Below, piece after piece: positions 27,836 to 38,256 of a stretch of DNA of 64,000 nucleotides (the first letter of the stretch is position 1; every line of letters begins with the position of its first letter). The DNA is from Dugong dugon (Eukaryota; Chordata; Mammalia; Sirenia; Dugongidae). The translations under genes were made by a program, and so were the position numbers. Under the pieces are notes generated by a model. That model had not been told where the DNA came from and made no database searches. It was given only the letters and a program-made list of their open reading frames with translations. The stretch is taken from the NCBI GenBank assembly GCA_030035585.1, contig JASCZL010000105.1:18001-82000 (forward strand). The letters run 5' to 3'.

Positions 27836-28142
27836 ACAGTAAACACTTGTGGTATTTCTGTTATAGCCTCACTAGATAACTGAGACTGTGTGTTTGAGTA
27901 TTGCCTTCCAAACTAAGGGGATAATCTTTCAGCACTGTATCAGACAGTGTTACGTTGTAATCCACAAGGTTTTCATTGACTGATTTTCTAAAGCAGATTT
28001 CCAGGCCATTCTTCCAAGGCTGTCGTAGTCTGGAAGCTCCACTGATATCTACCTGTCCACCATGGGTAACCCTCCTGGTGTTTGAAATACTGGTGGCCTA
28101 GCTTCCTGCATCAGCAACATATCAGCCACCACAGTATGACAA
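27836..28142 (-). mobile_element. RTE 5'-derived sequence next to an LTR tail
   Basis: 27836-27888 ('aacacttgtggtatttctgttatagcctc') looks like the 3' end of the MaLR-like LTR seen at 63870-63925. 27890-28142 on the minus strand reads 'tactgtggtggctg', 'gccaccagtatttcaaacac', 'ttccagactacgacag', the 5' region of the RTE LINE, also used in the short element at 29464-29782. Confidence 0.6.
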
Positions 28143-28605
28143 ACTCACAGGTAGTGGCAGTTTGATACGCTAATACGTTTACTCGTTTGTGTTCACATGT
28201 AATTTCAAGGTTTGCTTTCATTTTGAATTATTCCTTTAACATATAAAGCTTTCCCATGGTTCAAAATTAAAAATCTATATGAAAAGGTGTATTCTGCAGG
28301 CTGGCTTCCTCCTACCACCTGTGCTCTGTTAATATCGCCACCAGTCACTGACCATTTCCATTTTAATTGTTTCCTGTGTAACCTTTCAGTGTTTCTCAGA
28401 AAATTCCTCCCACAGAATACATAAACACATACATAAATGTATGCTATTTATCATGTTTTCTTCACTTTTCCCCACTAAACAATATATAGTGGGCATCCAT
28501 CTGGAAGAAAGAGGCCAAGACGTTGGCAAAGGCTGTGCATGTGCTCAGTAGAGCTCAGGAGGGTTGGTGGGCATTTTACTTCTGTCTCCAAATGTCTTTG
28601 GTCAA
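28143..28605. other. Non-repetitive or ancient sequence
   Basis: AT-rich, no coding signal. 28350-28500 ('aacctttcagtgtttctcag ... cataaacacatacataaatg') looks like antisense old L1 3' sequence. Confidence 0.3.
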
Positions 28606-28800
28606 TGTCGTTGTTGTGTGCTATCGAGTGCATTCCAACTCATAGTGACCATATAAGACAGAGTAGAACTGCCCCATAGGGTTTCCTAGGCTGTAATCTT
28701 TAAAGGAACAGATCTCTACGTCTTTTCTCCTGCAGCGTTTGGTGGGTTCTAACCGCTAGTTAGCAGCAAAACACTTGGCTCTGCACAACCAGGACCCCTA
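28606..28800 (-). mobile_element. AfroSINE
   Basis: 'gttgttgtgtgctatcgagt' then 'gaactgccccatagggtttc' and the reversed head ending 'cacaaccaggacccct'. Confidence 0.88.
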
Positions 28801-29052
28801 CCTAGTCAATAACCGCGTGTAAATATCCTGACAGTTCACCTAATAGTACCTTGTTAGGCTGTCTTCATCAAGTGGTGAAAAACAGAACCCAACTCCTTCA
28901 AGTCTTTATTTTTTCTAGTAGATTGAACATTTTAAGTTTTAAACATATGGTTCAAATGTTTATGTGTAATATCAGTGTTATATATAATTCCTGACACTTT
29001 AAGGCCCTTCTATTTATGGACAGATATTTTATGGAGGCTAGTCTCTGTGAGA

Positions 29053-29226
29053 AGCCCTGGTGGTGCAGTGGTTAAGAGCTATAGCTGCTAACCAAAAAGT
29101 CGGTATTTGGAATCCACCAGCTGCTCCTTGGAAACCCTATGGAGCAGTTCTACTCTGTTCTGTAAGGTCACTATGAGCCAGAATCGACTTGACAGCAATG
29201 GTTTTTTTTTTTTTTTTTTTTTTTTG
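29053..29226 (+). mobile_element. AfroSINE with T-run tail
   Basis: The head is 'agccctggtggtgcagtggt', with an intact A box. It ends 'ccagaatcgacttgacagca' followed by about 24 T (29202-29225). Confidence 0.9.
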
Positions 29227-29239
29227 GTTTTTAGTCTCT

Positions 29240-29459
29240 GAGAAGAAAACCTGTTGGCATAGCATTTAAAGCACTCGACTGCTAACCCAAAAGCTGGCAG
29301 TTTGAACCCACCAGCTGCTCCACGTGAGAAAGATGTGGCAGTCTGCTTCCATAAAGATTTACAGCCTCGGAAACCCTATGGGGAAGTTTTACTCTATCCT
29401 TTGGGGTCACTATGAGTTGGTATTGACTCGACGGCAATGAGTTTGGTTTTTTTGGTTTA
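29240..29459 (+). mobile_element. AfroSINE, long form
   Basis: 'gcactcgactgctaacccaa', 'gaaagatgtggcagtctgct', 'ttactctatcctttggggtc', tail 'ttgactcgacggcaatgagt'. Confidence 0.88.
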
Positions 29460-29463
29460 GTCC

Positions 29464-29782
29464 CTGTGAGCCACCACCCATCTATCACTTTGTTGTACTG
29501 TGGTGGCTGGAAGTATGCCACCAGTATTTCAAATCCCAGCAGGGTCACCTAGTTGGACAAGTTTCAGTGGAGGTTCCAGATTAAGATGGGCTAGGAAGAA
29601 AGGTCTGGCAATCTATTTCTGAAAATTAGCCAATGAAAGCCCTAGGGATCAGATCAGGATATCATCCGATGGGAATCAAATATGCCAATGATCGTGAAGA
29701 TGTTACAGGACCAAGCAACTTTTCATTCTATTATACATAGGATCGCCATGAGGTGGAGTCTGATGGGCAGCTAACAACAAAG
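29464..29782 (+). mobile_element. Short RTE-derived element (5' end joined to 3' end)
   Basis: The left part ('cactttgttgtactgtggtg', 'tatgccaccagtatttcaaa', 'agggtcacctagttggacaa') is the RTE LINE 5' region. The right part ('gatcgccatgaggtggagtc' then 'gggcagctaacaacaa') is the RTE 3' terminus. The whole RT coding region is missing. This is the layout of a non-autonomous deletion derivative, like Bov-A relative to BovB. Confidence 0.7.
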
Positions 29783-29987
29783 TCTCTGTGAGAGGCACTC
29801 ATGGACCTGAGAAGGGGTTGGGATTTCTCAGCCACAGATCTGCAGTTCTGAGTGGCTCTATTAAATGATGCTAATGATCCTCTTAACCATTCTTAAATCC
29901 TTCTGTGTCTAAGCAGGTGTTTTATTCATCGGGTGTCTGAAGAGGGCATGAAGGAAGGGATATTGAGATATTTTAAATCTCTGTTTT

Positions 29988-30160
29988 GGGAGACCTGGTG
30001 GCACAGTGGATAAGAGCTGTGGCCACTAACCAAAAAGTCGGCAGTTCTATTCCACCAGCTGCTCCTTGGAAACCCTAAGGGGCAGTGCTACTCTTCTGTA
30101 GGGTCACTATTAGTCGGAATCGTCTCGACGGCAATGAGTTGGGTTTTTTTGGTTTAAATG
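29988..30160 (+). mobile_element. AfroSINE
   Basis: 'gggagacctggtggcacagt' through 'tagtcggaatcgtctcgacg' and 'gagttgggtttttttggttt'. Confidence 0.9.
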
Positions 30161-32861
30161 TAGTAATAATAACAACCTCAAAGTACTGCAAAACTGATCT
30201 TTTCTCTGCCACCAGACAAAAGTTTTAAACCCAGGCTTCCGATTGTGCAGATTTAAGAGTCAAACCCCACCTGGCCCTGACAGGATCATATTTCAGGGTG
30301 TGTGATTTAAAGCACTATGGAGACCCTCACAGGTGTCTATGGAGACCTGGATTTAATTGTTTAAGTCGGAGTCTGGACAAAAGGATCCCTGACCTCTGGG
30401 CTCCTCAGGTCTTTGCCCATGGAGAGGAGAGCAGACAAGGAGCCCACTGGAGGATTCCTAGTGGGTGAGATGTAAGACTTGGACCCCTTTTCCCTTGTGG
30501 ATGCCCAGTCCCCTTTTTGCCTGGAAACCCCTCTGTTTCCCCTGGCGGAGACCTTCTGGAGTCAAGTTCCTGCTGACTCCTTCACTTGGCTATGCGACCA
30601 TGAGCAAGTTACTGGACTTGCTGTGCCTCTATTTCCTCATTCTTAAAAATGAATAAATTACACCTTTCTGGCACATTCATCACCCTAACTCTCAGACACT
30701 GCTACCTGGCCCCACCTCTCAGCCCAGCTCCCCAGGCCGCCCCAGGCTGATGCTCCCCCCACGTCTCTGAGAGATCTCACCACATTTCTGCTTTCAGCCT
30801 GTAGGGCCCAATAGATGTTGGGATGCTCAGGCCCGGGATGCTCATTTGCACTGGGGCCAGTGGAGCTGCCTGAGGAGTGAGGGGAGATTAGCACCAGGGA
30901 AGACATGGGCTCAGGGGCCACTCATCAGGCTGAGTGACTCTCATGAAAACGCCATCCTACAACCACTGTGCTTACCTAGGGCTGTAGTTTCTCCTGAAAA
31001 TAAGATGAGTTCCATAGGCAGTTTTTCTAAGGACTGCCTAGAATCCCACCTCTTCCCCACATCAGGTCCCCATGGAAGTACCAGCACCCCGATGTCTGAG
31101 TCACACCGGCCTCGCAGTGCACAAGCCTCCACCTGCCCTCAGAAAGGCCTTTGATTTAAGGTTTTTTCTTCTTTTATAAGAAAAATGTCTCAGCTTCCAA
31201 TATATGTAGCCGACATCTCGCTAGTCTGACCTTAAATTATTTGAGATATGAACTTAAAGTAGGCAGGCAGTAACCCTGATCCACAGGACACCAAAGTGAC
31301 TCCTATGGATGAGAAGGGTGAGAATCAAGTTCTGTTGGGCTAAAGGACCTGCAGGCCCAGAAATTCAGGGGGGCCTGGAGGGAGGATCAGGCCCTGCCCC
31401 GTACTGGCCCCGCCCCCGCCCGATCCTGCTTCTGCACCAGCCCTGCCACATTCAAACAACTTCGGCCCAGGCCTGGGCACTGTCCATGTCCTGCCCCCTG
31501 CACTACACCGCCTGTATCCCGCTTAGGTGCACTTTCCTGCTAACCCGGAAGCTCACTGCTCTGACCAAAGGTGCCCCTCGGTGAGTGAGTTTCCATCTTT
31601 CCAATTCAGACCTGTGCTTGGCGTCCTTTCCAGCTCTCCTCACTCCGTCCTCCGCACCCTGACGGGAGTCGCTGCGAACGTTAAAGTCCCTGCACCGCCC
31701 GCCCCACGCAGGTCCCCTTCCCCGCGGCGCCTGCCTCCTCAGCTGGCCCAAGCCTGTCACGTGGTGAACTGGCCCTTATTCACGATACTTTATGAAAAAT
31801 GCTGCTTTCGAAAGTCAGCCTGTTGCACACACAAAAACATCTTTATTTAGAAAATGACAAATAGACATGCTGTTGGGAAAACGTATCAAATAGTTTCCAG
31901 ATGTGGAAAACAAAGTGAAACTTTCCTCCTTGCCCAACTACCTCGCGGTAAACTGCACATAGCTTGACCTTGCTTGAGCAGATGTTTTATGTGCATTATG
32001 TGTGCGCTTTGTCCATTCATAGTGGTGTCATTTTAAACATTACCAACAGGGACCGCATACCACTCCTGTGCAGCTGTAGCGTCTGCTGCTGAAGGAGGGG
32101 CCCCAGCCTCAAGCTGCAGGAAAAGGTCCTGGCAGCTCCGACAGGGGAAGGCGTGGGTGGGGCTAGTTCCCTGGAGGCCTGAGGGCCACACAGGTGCTTG
32201 GTGTTGGGAAGGAACACTGTGACAAGTGACAAGTTCTGGGCTGGCTGGATTCACTGGGATCTGAGGCAGCTAGCCGGGGTCAGGATGCCCGAGGCCAACT
32301 GTGTTCAGACATGTGACTTCATCCTGAGCGTGCACCTCTCACCTGTAAAGAGGATGTTGAACTGTGGATCCCTGTCCAGCTCAGGCCCCCGCACTCCCCC
32401 TCAGCACCTCCTGACCAGCACCTGCTGCCTCCATAGCCAGAGAGGCAGCAGCTTGGAGAACGAACGCCTTCTCTGATGACCCCAGAAGCTAGGGGTCTGC
32501 AGGCCCATCTGAGAAAGGTTACTGCCCAAATGTCACCTTTGAACCCAGAACTGTGCCATCCTGGGGGAGTCACCCTACAGTGCATGGGCTTCGGGGGAGA
32601 TGCCAGGGCCTTGGTCCCCACAGGAGGTGGATGAGTCCCTAGACCCCGTGCACCCTACCTTAGGTGTTAAGCACTTGCTGGCACTGTGCAGGGTAGGAAT
32701 ATGGGGGTCAGAAGATCTTTGATGTGATTTTGTTTCCGTTTTGAATAATGGCCAGCTCCCATCTCCCTCAGGGAGACACATGACTCACATGGGCCCCAGG
32801 TCCTGAGTGGCCTCAGACCTTGTCTGCAGCCACTCAACCACTCGCTCTGCTTATCCACTCC
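30161..32861. other. GC-richer single-copy block
   Basis: This is the longest stretch (about 2.7 kb) in the second half of the window without an obvious transposon. Many open frames of 60-107 codons exist on both strands, none with a recognisable domain. A CpG-rich core at 31370-31765 is listed separately. No confident splice chain was found. Confidence 0.4.
31370..31765. promoter_or_regulatory. CpG-rich, GC-box-rich block; possible promoter
   Basis: 'ggccccgcccccgcccgatc' at about 31407 contains GC-box-like motifs. CpGs cluster at 31640-31740 ('gacgggagtcgctgcgaacg', 'ccttccccgcggcgcctgcc'). A CACGTG E-box lies at 31758-31763. No TATA box or first exon can be assigned on either strand, so this is a suggestion only. 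Confidence 0.3.
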
Positions 32862-33095
32862 ACACACACCTGCCTTGGGACCTTTGCACCTGCTGCATCA
32901 TATACCTAGAATGTCCCTTTCTTATCCCAGGAGCCATCAGTCTTTGTTCAGACATCATATTTACCCCCAGGCTGCCTTGACCACCCAGGTGTGTTCTTGC
33001 ACCCCTGCTGGCTTTGTTTTTTTCAGCATCTTTCTTCTCCCACTGGGGGTACCCATGAGGGCAGGCTCTGCGTATCTCAGGTCCTGCAATCAGGT
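32862..33095 (+). mobile_element. L2 LINE 3' remnant
   Basis: 'gggacctttgcacctgctgc', 'agaatgtccctttcttatcc', 'ctgccttgaccacccaggtg' and 'cccatgagggcaggctctg' follow the order of the ancient L2 3' region. Orientation by pattern. Confidence 0.55.
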
Positions 33096-33450
33096 GGCAT
33101 GCACAGAGCAGGTGTGTAACCAGCCAGGTGGCAGCCTCCCACCTGACCCACCTGACCTGATAGTAGCCTTCCACAGGTGTTTGGTGCCCTCACACTCTGT
33201 AGGTAGACCTGCTGGGGACACACCCTATCCACCCTGCATGCCCAGGTGTAGAGCCTTGCTGGGCACCTTTGATGCCTCACAGCCTCCCTCTTCTTGCTCA
33301 GGAAGCTCTGTCCAAGACATTTGCCTTCTCCAGCATACTTGTGCCCTGCTGTAGTGGACAGAGGCAGCTTGGCAGGGGGGAGTACAGTGGTGGAGGCCTT
33401 CCCTCTCCTGCCCTCAAATGCCTGGCACAGACTTATCTTTTTATTGTCTC

Positions 33451-34445
33451 TAGTTTTGTCTTTTCCATAGTGTCTTCATTCACTTAGCAATATGCACTTA
33501 AGGTTCATTCATAGAATTCCATGGCTTGATAACTCACTTTTTCATTGTTTAGTGCTATTCGATCATCTAGATGTACCACAGTTTGTTAATCCATGCACTC
33601 ATTCAAGGACATCTTGGTTATTTCTAGTTTGGGGCAATTTTGAATAAAGCTGCTATAAACATGTATGTAGGTTTTTTATGTGAACATACATTTTCAACTT
33701 ATTTGGGTAAGTAGTGAGGAGCAAGATTGCTGGGTCATATGGTTTGATGGTTAAGGTTGTGTGTCAGCTTGGCTGGGCCATGATTCTATCGTTTGCAGTT
33801 ATGTAATGATGCAATTTGGCAGTTATGGAATGATGTAGTCATCCTCCATAATGTGATCTCAAGTGATCAGATAATCAGTTGTAAGGAGAGTTTCCTCAGG
33901 GGCATGGCCTGCATCCAGTATTATGGAAATTCTGGCAAAACTCGCTTGCTCTGGATCCAACATCCGGCTTGTCATCATCTGACCCCCAGTATTGCCTGCA
34001 GATCTTGGAATTCATTGGCCTCCACATCCTGTGAGCCAGCAGCCTGCCATCTGACCTACCAGTCTTGGGTTCATCAGCTCCTGCAGCTACATAAATTAGG
34101 AGAAGCCTCCAGTCTGACGCCTGACCCACAGAGTTGGGAGTTGCCAGCCTCTACAGTTGCATGAGCCATTTTCTTGAGATAAATCTCTCTCTCTGTGTCT
34201 CTCTCTCTCTATGTATGTGAGTGTATGTATACTTCACTGGTTTTGCTTTTCTAGAGAACCAGCCTAAGACATAGGGTTAGCCTGTGTGTAGCCTTGTAGA
34301 AGCTTCGAGACATTCTTCCAAAGTAGCTGCATCATTTTGCGTACCCACCAGCAATGAATGAGAGTTCCTTTTGCTCCATGTCTTCATGAGCATTAGAGGT
34401 TGTCAGTGTTTTAGATTTTAGCCATTCTAATAGATGTGTAGTGGA
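33451..34445 (-). mobile_element. Old L1 (L1M) 3' end, interrupted by an LTR
   Basis: 'tcattcaaggacatcttggt', 'gctgctataaacatgtatgt' and 'gcaagattgctgggtcatat' before the LTR, and 'agtagctgcatcattttgcg', 'cccaccagcaatgaatgaga' after it, are one antisense L1M 3' region split by the LTR at 33745-34271. Confidence 0.75.
33745..34271 (+). mobile_element. Solo LTR, MaLR/ERVL-like
   Basis: Starts TGATGGTTAAGGTTGTGTGTCAGC and ends CTAAGACA, the same family as 8-495. A CT/GT-rich stretch lies at 34184-34230. The host L1 resumes after it. The target duplication is no longer clear. Confidence 0.75.
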
Positions 34446-34800
34446 AAATCTGGTGGAAAACTCAGTAGGACATCCTCATCTAGATGTTTAGGAAGCACAT
34501 ATGACCTTCCTAGGTATCTGATTTTAGTCATGAAACCACCACGTGGAGTAGATTGTCATCTAAAAGAGGGTTGATTCAAATATACTTCAAAAGGAAGTCT
34601 TCCAGATCAAACCACTTCAAAGACTAGCTCATCCATTGGGGATGAGGCAGCTGAAGAGGAATTATAACAAAAATGAGAATAAGACTCGACTTATAAGTCA
34701 GCAATTCCCCAAGCAAAACAAGCAGAGAGGCCAATCTTGCCTCATTAACCACAGGCAGAAATTAGCATTTACAACCTATAAGAAAATTATATCAATCACA
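34446..34800. other. Non-repetitive sequence, nothing recognised
   Basis: A-rich toward the right. An LTR remnant follows at 34801-34885 ('caatactgggaatcatggcc', 'gacacatatttagggggaca'), related to 16867-17377. Confidence 0.35.
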
Positions 34801-35080
34801 AAATGGAGGACAACCACACAATACTGGGAATCATGGCCTAACCAAGTTGACACATATTTAGGGGGACACAATTCAGTCCATGACAAACATCAACAGAAAA
34901 TGATCCTGAAAATCCAGCCAGAAAAGGCACCTTTGAGAGACAACTGCTTTTATTTTGGTTAATTATACTGTTGGTTTGCATGTAATAGGTTTCTTTAAAA
35001 GTTATTTTATCATTTCGTTAATAAGTTTTGTGTATTTTTCACATAGCATTAAATATTTTTACACTATCATGTTAATGAAG

Positions 35081-35290
35081 AGACCTGGTAGTGGAATGGT
35101 TAAGTGCACAGCTGCTAACCGAAAGCCTGGTGGTTTAACCTACCCAGCTGCACTGTGGGAGAAAGACCTGGCAGTGTATTTCCATAAAGATTACAGCCTA
35201 GAAAACCACAGGGGCAATTCTACTCTGTCACTTGGGGTTGTAAGGAGTCAATATCTACTTGACTGCACCTAACAACAGCAGCAACAACAT
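35081..35290 (+). mobile_element. AfroSINE, long form
   Basis: 'gagacctggtagtggaatgg', 'tgggagaaagacctggcagt', 'gcacctaacaacagcagcaa' at the RTE-like terminus. Confidence 0.85.
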
Positions 35291-35319
35291 CATGTTAAAA
35301 CCAAAAAAACCAAATTGGT

Positions 35320-35725
35320 TACCATCGGGTAAATTCTGACTTAGCATTTATTGGTCCAGTTGTGAGGATTTTTGTTTTCTTTATGTTGAGATGTAATCCA
35401 TACAGAAGGCTGTGGTCTTTGATCTTCATCAGAAAGTCCTTCAAATCCTCTTCACTTTCAGCAAGCAAGCTTGGGTCCTTGTCTGTATCTCACAGTTTGT
35501 TAATGAGTCTTCTTCCTGATACCCCGTTCTTCATATCGTTCAGCTAGGATTATTTGCTCAGCATACAGATTGAATAAGTATGGTGAAAGGATACAACCAT
35601 GATACACAATTTTCCTGGCTCTAAACCACGCAGAATCCCCCTGTTCTGTTCGAACGACTGCCTCTTGGACTAAGTAAGGTTTCTCAAGAGCACCATGAAG
35701 TGTTCCGGAATTCCCATTGTTTTAG
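35320..35725 (-). mobile_element. RTE LINE internal fragment (RT region)
   Basis: Antisense: 'attggtccagttgtgaggat', 'ttgatcttcatcagaaagtc', 'cagattgaataagtatggtg', 'agtgttccggaattcccatt', in the same order as 48900-49265. The active-site tetrad region is damaged ('tgtctgtatctcacagtttg'). Confidence 0.85.
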
Positions 35726-35919
35726 GCACACAATCTTAACCATCACACCTGTTCTTCTCAATGTTAACTAGAGATGCATTTACAACCCAAGTTTGATTCC
35801 CTTTGGTGGTATACAGTGTCTCAAGCTAATTAGCTGATCGTTGAACATTAGCTGAACTTGATCTTTCCATGAAACAATGCTGGCAGATTATTGTTCCTTT
35901 AATTAGTAGACTTTACTTT

Positions 35920-38225
35920 TCAGAATAGTTTTAGATTACCATCAAAATTGAGCAGATAGAGCAGAAAATTTCCATGTTCTTCCTCTCACTCACGCTCAGT
36001 TTCCCCTAGAATTAGTGTCTTACTTTAGGGTGATTCATTTGTTATAATTAATGAAACAAGATTAATACATTATCATTAACTAGACTCTGTATTTACATTT
36101 GCTTCACACTTTGTATTATAGAGTTGTATGGGTTTTGATAAAGGCATGATGTCATGTGCCCACCATTGCATTATCACTCAGAATGATTTCAATACCCTCA
36201 AAATCATTGTTTGGAATGTTATTATTGATTCAGTTTCTTCATAGATATAGGCCTATTCAGATTATCTTTTTTCTTTGTATAAGTCTTGGTAGTTTGAACT
36301 TTTCAAGGAATTGGTCCTTTTCACCTAAGTTATAAAATTTGTGGGCATAGAGTTATTCATGATATTCATTTAGTATCTACTTATTGTTCATAGCATCCAT
36401 AGTGGTAATCCCTCTTTCATTTCTGATATTGATAATTTGTGTCTTCTCTCTCTCTCTCTCTCTTTTTCTTATCCTAGCTAGAGAGTTATCAGTTACATTG
36501 ATCTTTCCAAAGGCTCATTTTTGGTTTCATTGATTTCTGTATTTCCTGTTTTCAAATTCATTGATTTCTGCTCTAATTTTTTTTATGGTCTTCCACTGGC
36601 TTTAAATCACATTGCTCTTCTTTCTCTAGTGTCCTAAATTAGAAACTTAGATTTTTTATTTTAAATTTTTCTTTTCTAATATATACATTCAGTCCTATAA
36701 ATTTCCCTCTAAGCACTGCTTTTGCTGTGTCCCACAGATTTTGCAAAGTTGTATTTTTATTTTATTCAGTTCAAAATGTTGTCTCTTAAATTTCTCTTGA
36801 GAGTTCTTCTTTGACCTATGTGTTATTAAGAATGTGTTGTTTAATCTGCAAATATTTTTGGAATTTTCCAGGAGTCTTTCTCTTGTTGATTTCTATGTTA
36901 ATTCCATAATCATCTGAGAGCATACTTTATATGGTCTCTATTCTTTTAAATTTGTTGAGATGTGTTTTATGGACCACCATGTGGTCTATCTTGGTGAATG
37001 TTCTATGTGAGCTTCAGAAAAATGTGTATTCTGCTGTTTTGGGATGAATTATTCTATAAATGTCAATTGGATCCCGTTGATGGATAGTGCTGTTCAGTTC
37101 AGCTGTATCTTTATTGATATTTGGCCTGCTGAATCTGTCAATTAATTATAGTGGGGTGTTGAAATCTGCAACTGTAATAGTGGATTTATCTCCCATCTCT
37201 TTTAATATTGATCTCATTTACTACACCTTCCCATATAGTATATTCACTCAACAAATTGTTGCTATTACTTTGAACAAATTATTACCTGCTAGATAAATTA
37301 AGAATATGAAAAACTAAAGCTTTTATATTATCTTCTTTTATTCCTTCTTTAATCTTTTCCCTTTTTTCATGTAAGTCCACATATCTGATCTATGACATTT
37401 TTCCTCTATCTGAATAATTTTTTTTAATGTTTCTTGCAAGGCAGATCTGCTGCTGACAAATTTGCTCAGTTTTTGTCTGAGAAAGTATTTCTCTTTGACT
37501 GTAAAATTTAAATAATAATGTTTCTTGATATAGAATTCTAGGAAAGTGATTTTTTCTTTCAAAACTTTAAAATTTTCACTCCACTCTTCTCTTACTTACA
37601 TGGTTTCTGAAGATAAGTGATCTAATTATATCCCTGTCGTCTCCCTACCCCAAGTTCTTTCAAGATGTTCTCTTTGCCATTGCTTTTATGCAGGCTGAAT
37701 ATGATATGATTATATGTATATATATTTTTTGATTTATCCTTATTAGTGTTCTCTGAGCTTCCTGGTTCTCTGGTTTAGTGTGTGTCATATTTTTTGGAAA
37801 ATTCTTAGCCATTATTACTTCAGATATTTATTATACTGTTTTCTATCTTTCTTCTTTTCCTGGTATTCTATTTGGCATTTGTTACACCTTTTGTAATTGT
37901 CCCACAGTTCTTGCATATTCTGTTATTTATTTAGTTTTTCTGTTTCCATTTCTGTATCAGAGGGCTCCGTTAACATATCTTGGAACTCTTGATTTTTTTC
38001 CGTGGCCTAGGTATAGTCTACCAATGAGCCTGTCAAAAGCATTCTTCATTTATGTTACGTAGTTTTTTATTACTAGCTTTTCCCTATGATTCTTAGAGTC
38101 TGCATTCTTTACTTACATTACCTATCTATTATTTCATGTGTTCTAAGTTTTCCTTTAAATCTCTTGAGGTATTAATCATAGTTATTTTAAATTTCCTGTA
38201 TGACAGTTTCAAAACCTGAGTCATC
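35920..38225 (-). mobile_element. Old L1 (L1M) antisense, 3' UTR piece plus ORF2/ORF1 region
   Basis: 35920-36235 resembles the L1M 3' UTR ('cattatcactcagaatgatt'). 36240-38225 carries ORF2 5' and ORF1 patterns in reverse ('gctgtgtcccacagattttg', 'gaccaccatgtggtctatct', 'tttgtctgagaaagtatttc'). A (TC)10 run is at 36447-36466. The left and right pieces may be different insertions. Confidence 0.65.
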
Positions 38226-38256
38226 TATCAGTCTTGTTCTGATTCATGCTTTCTCT

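Noticed and set aside
32875-33354. 159-codon frame at 33 kb as a novel gene
   Set aside because: It overlaps an L2-like remnant and low-information Cys/Pro/Ser-rich sequence, with no start or splice support.
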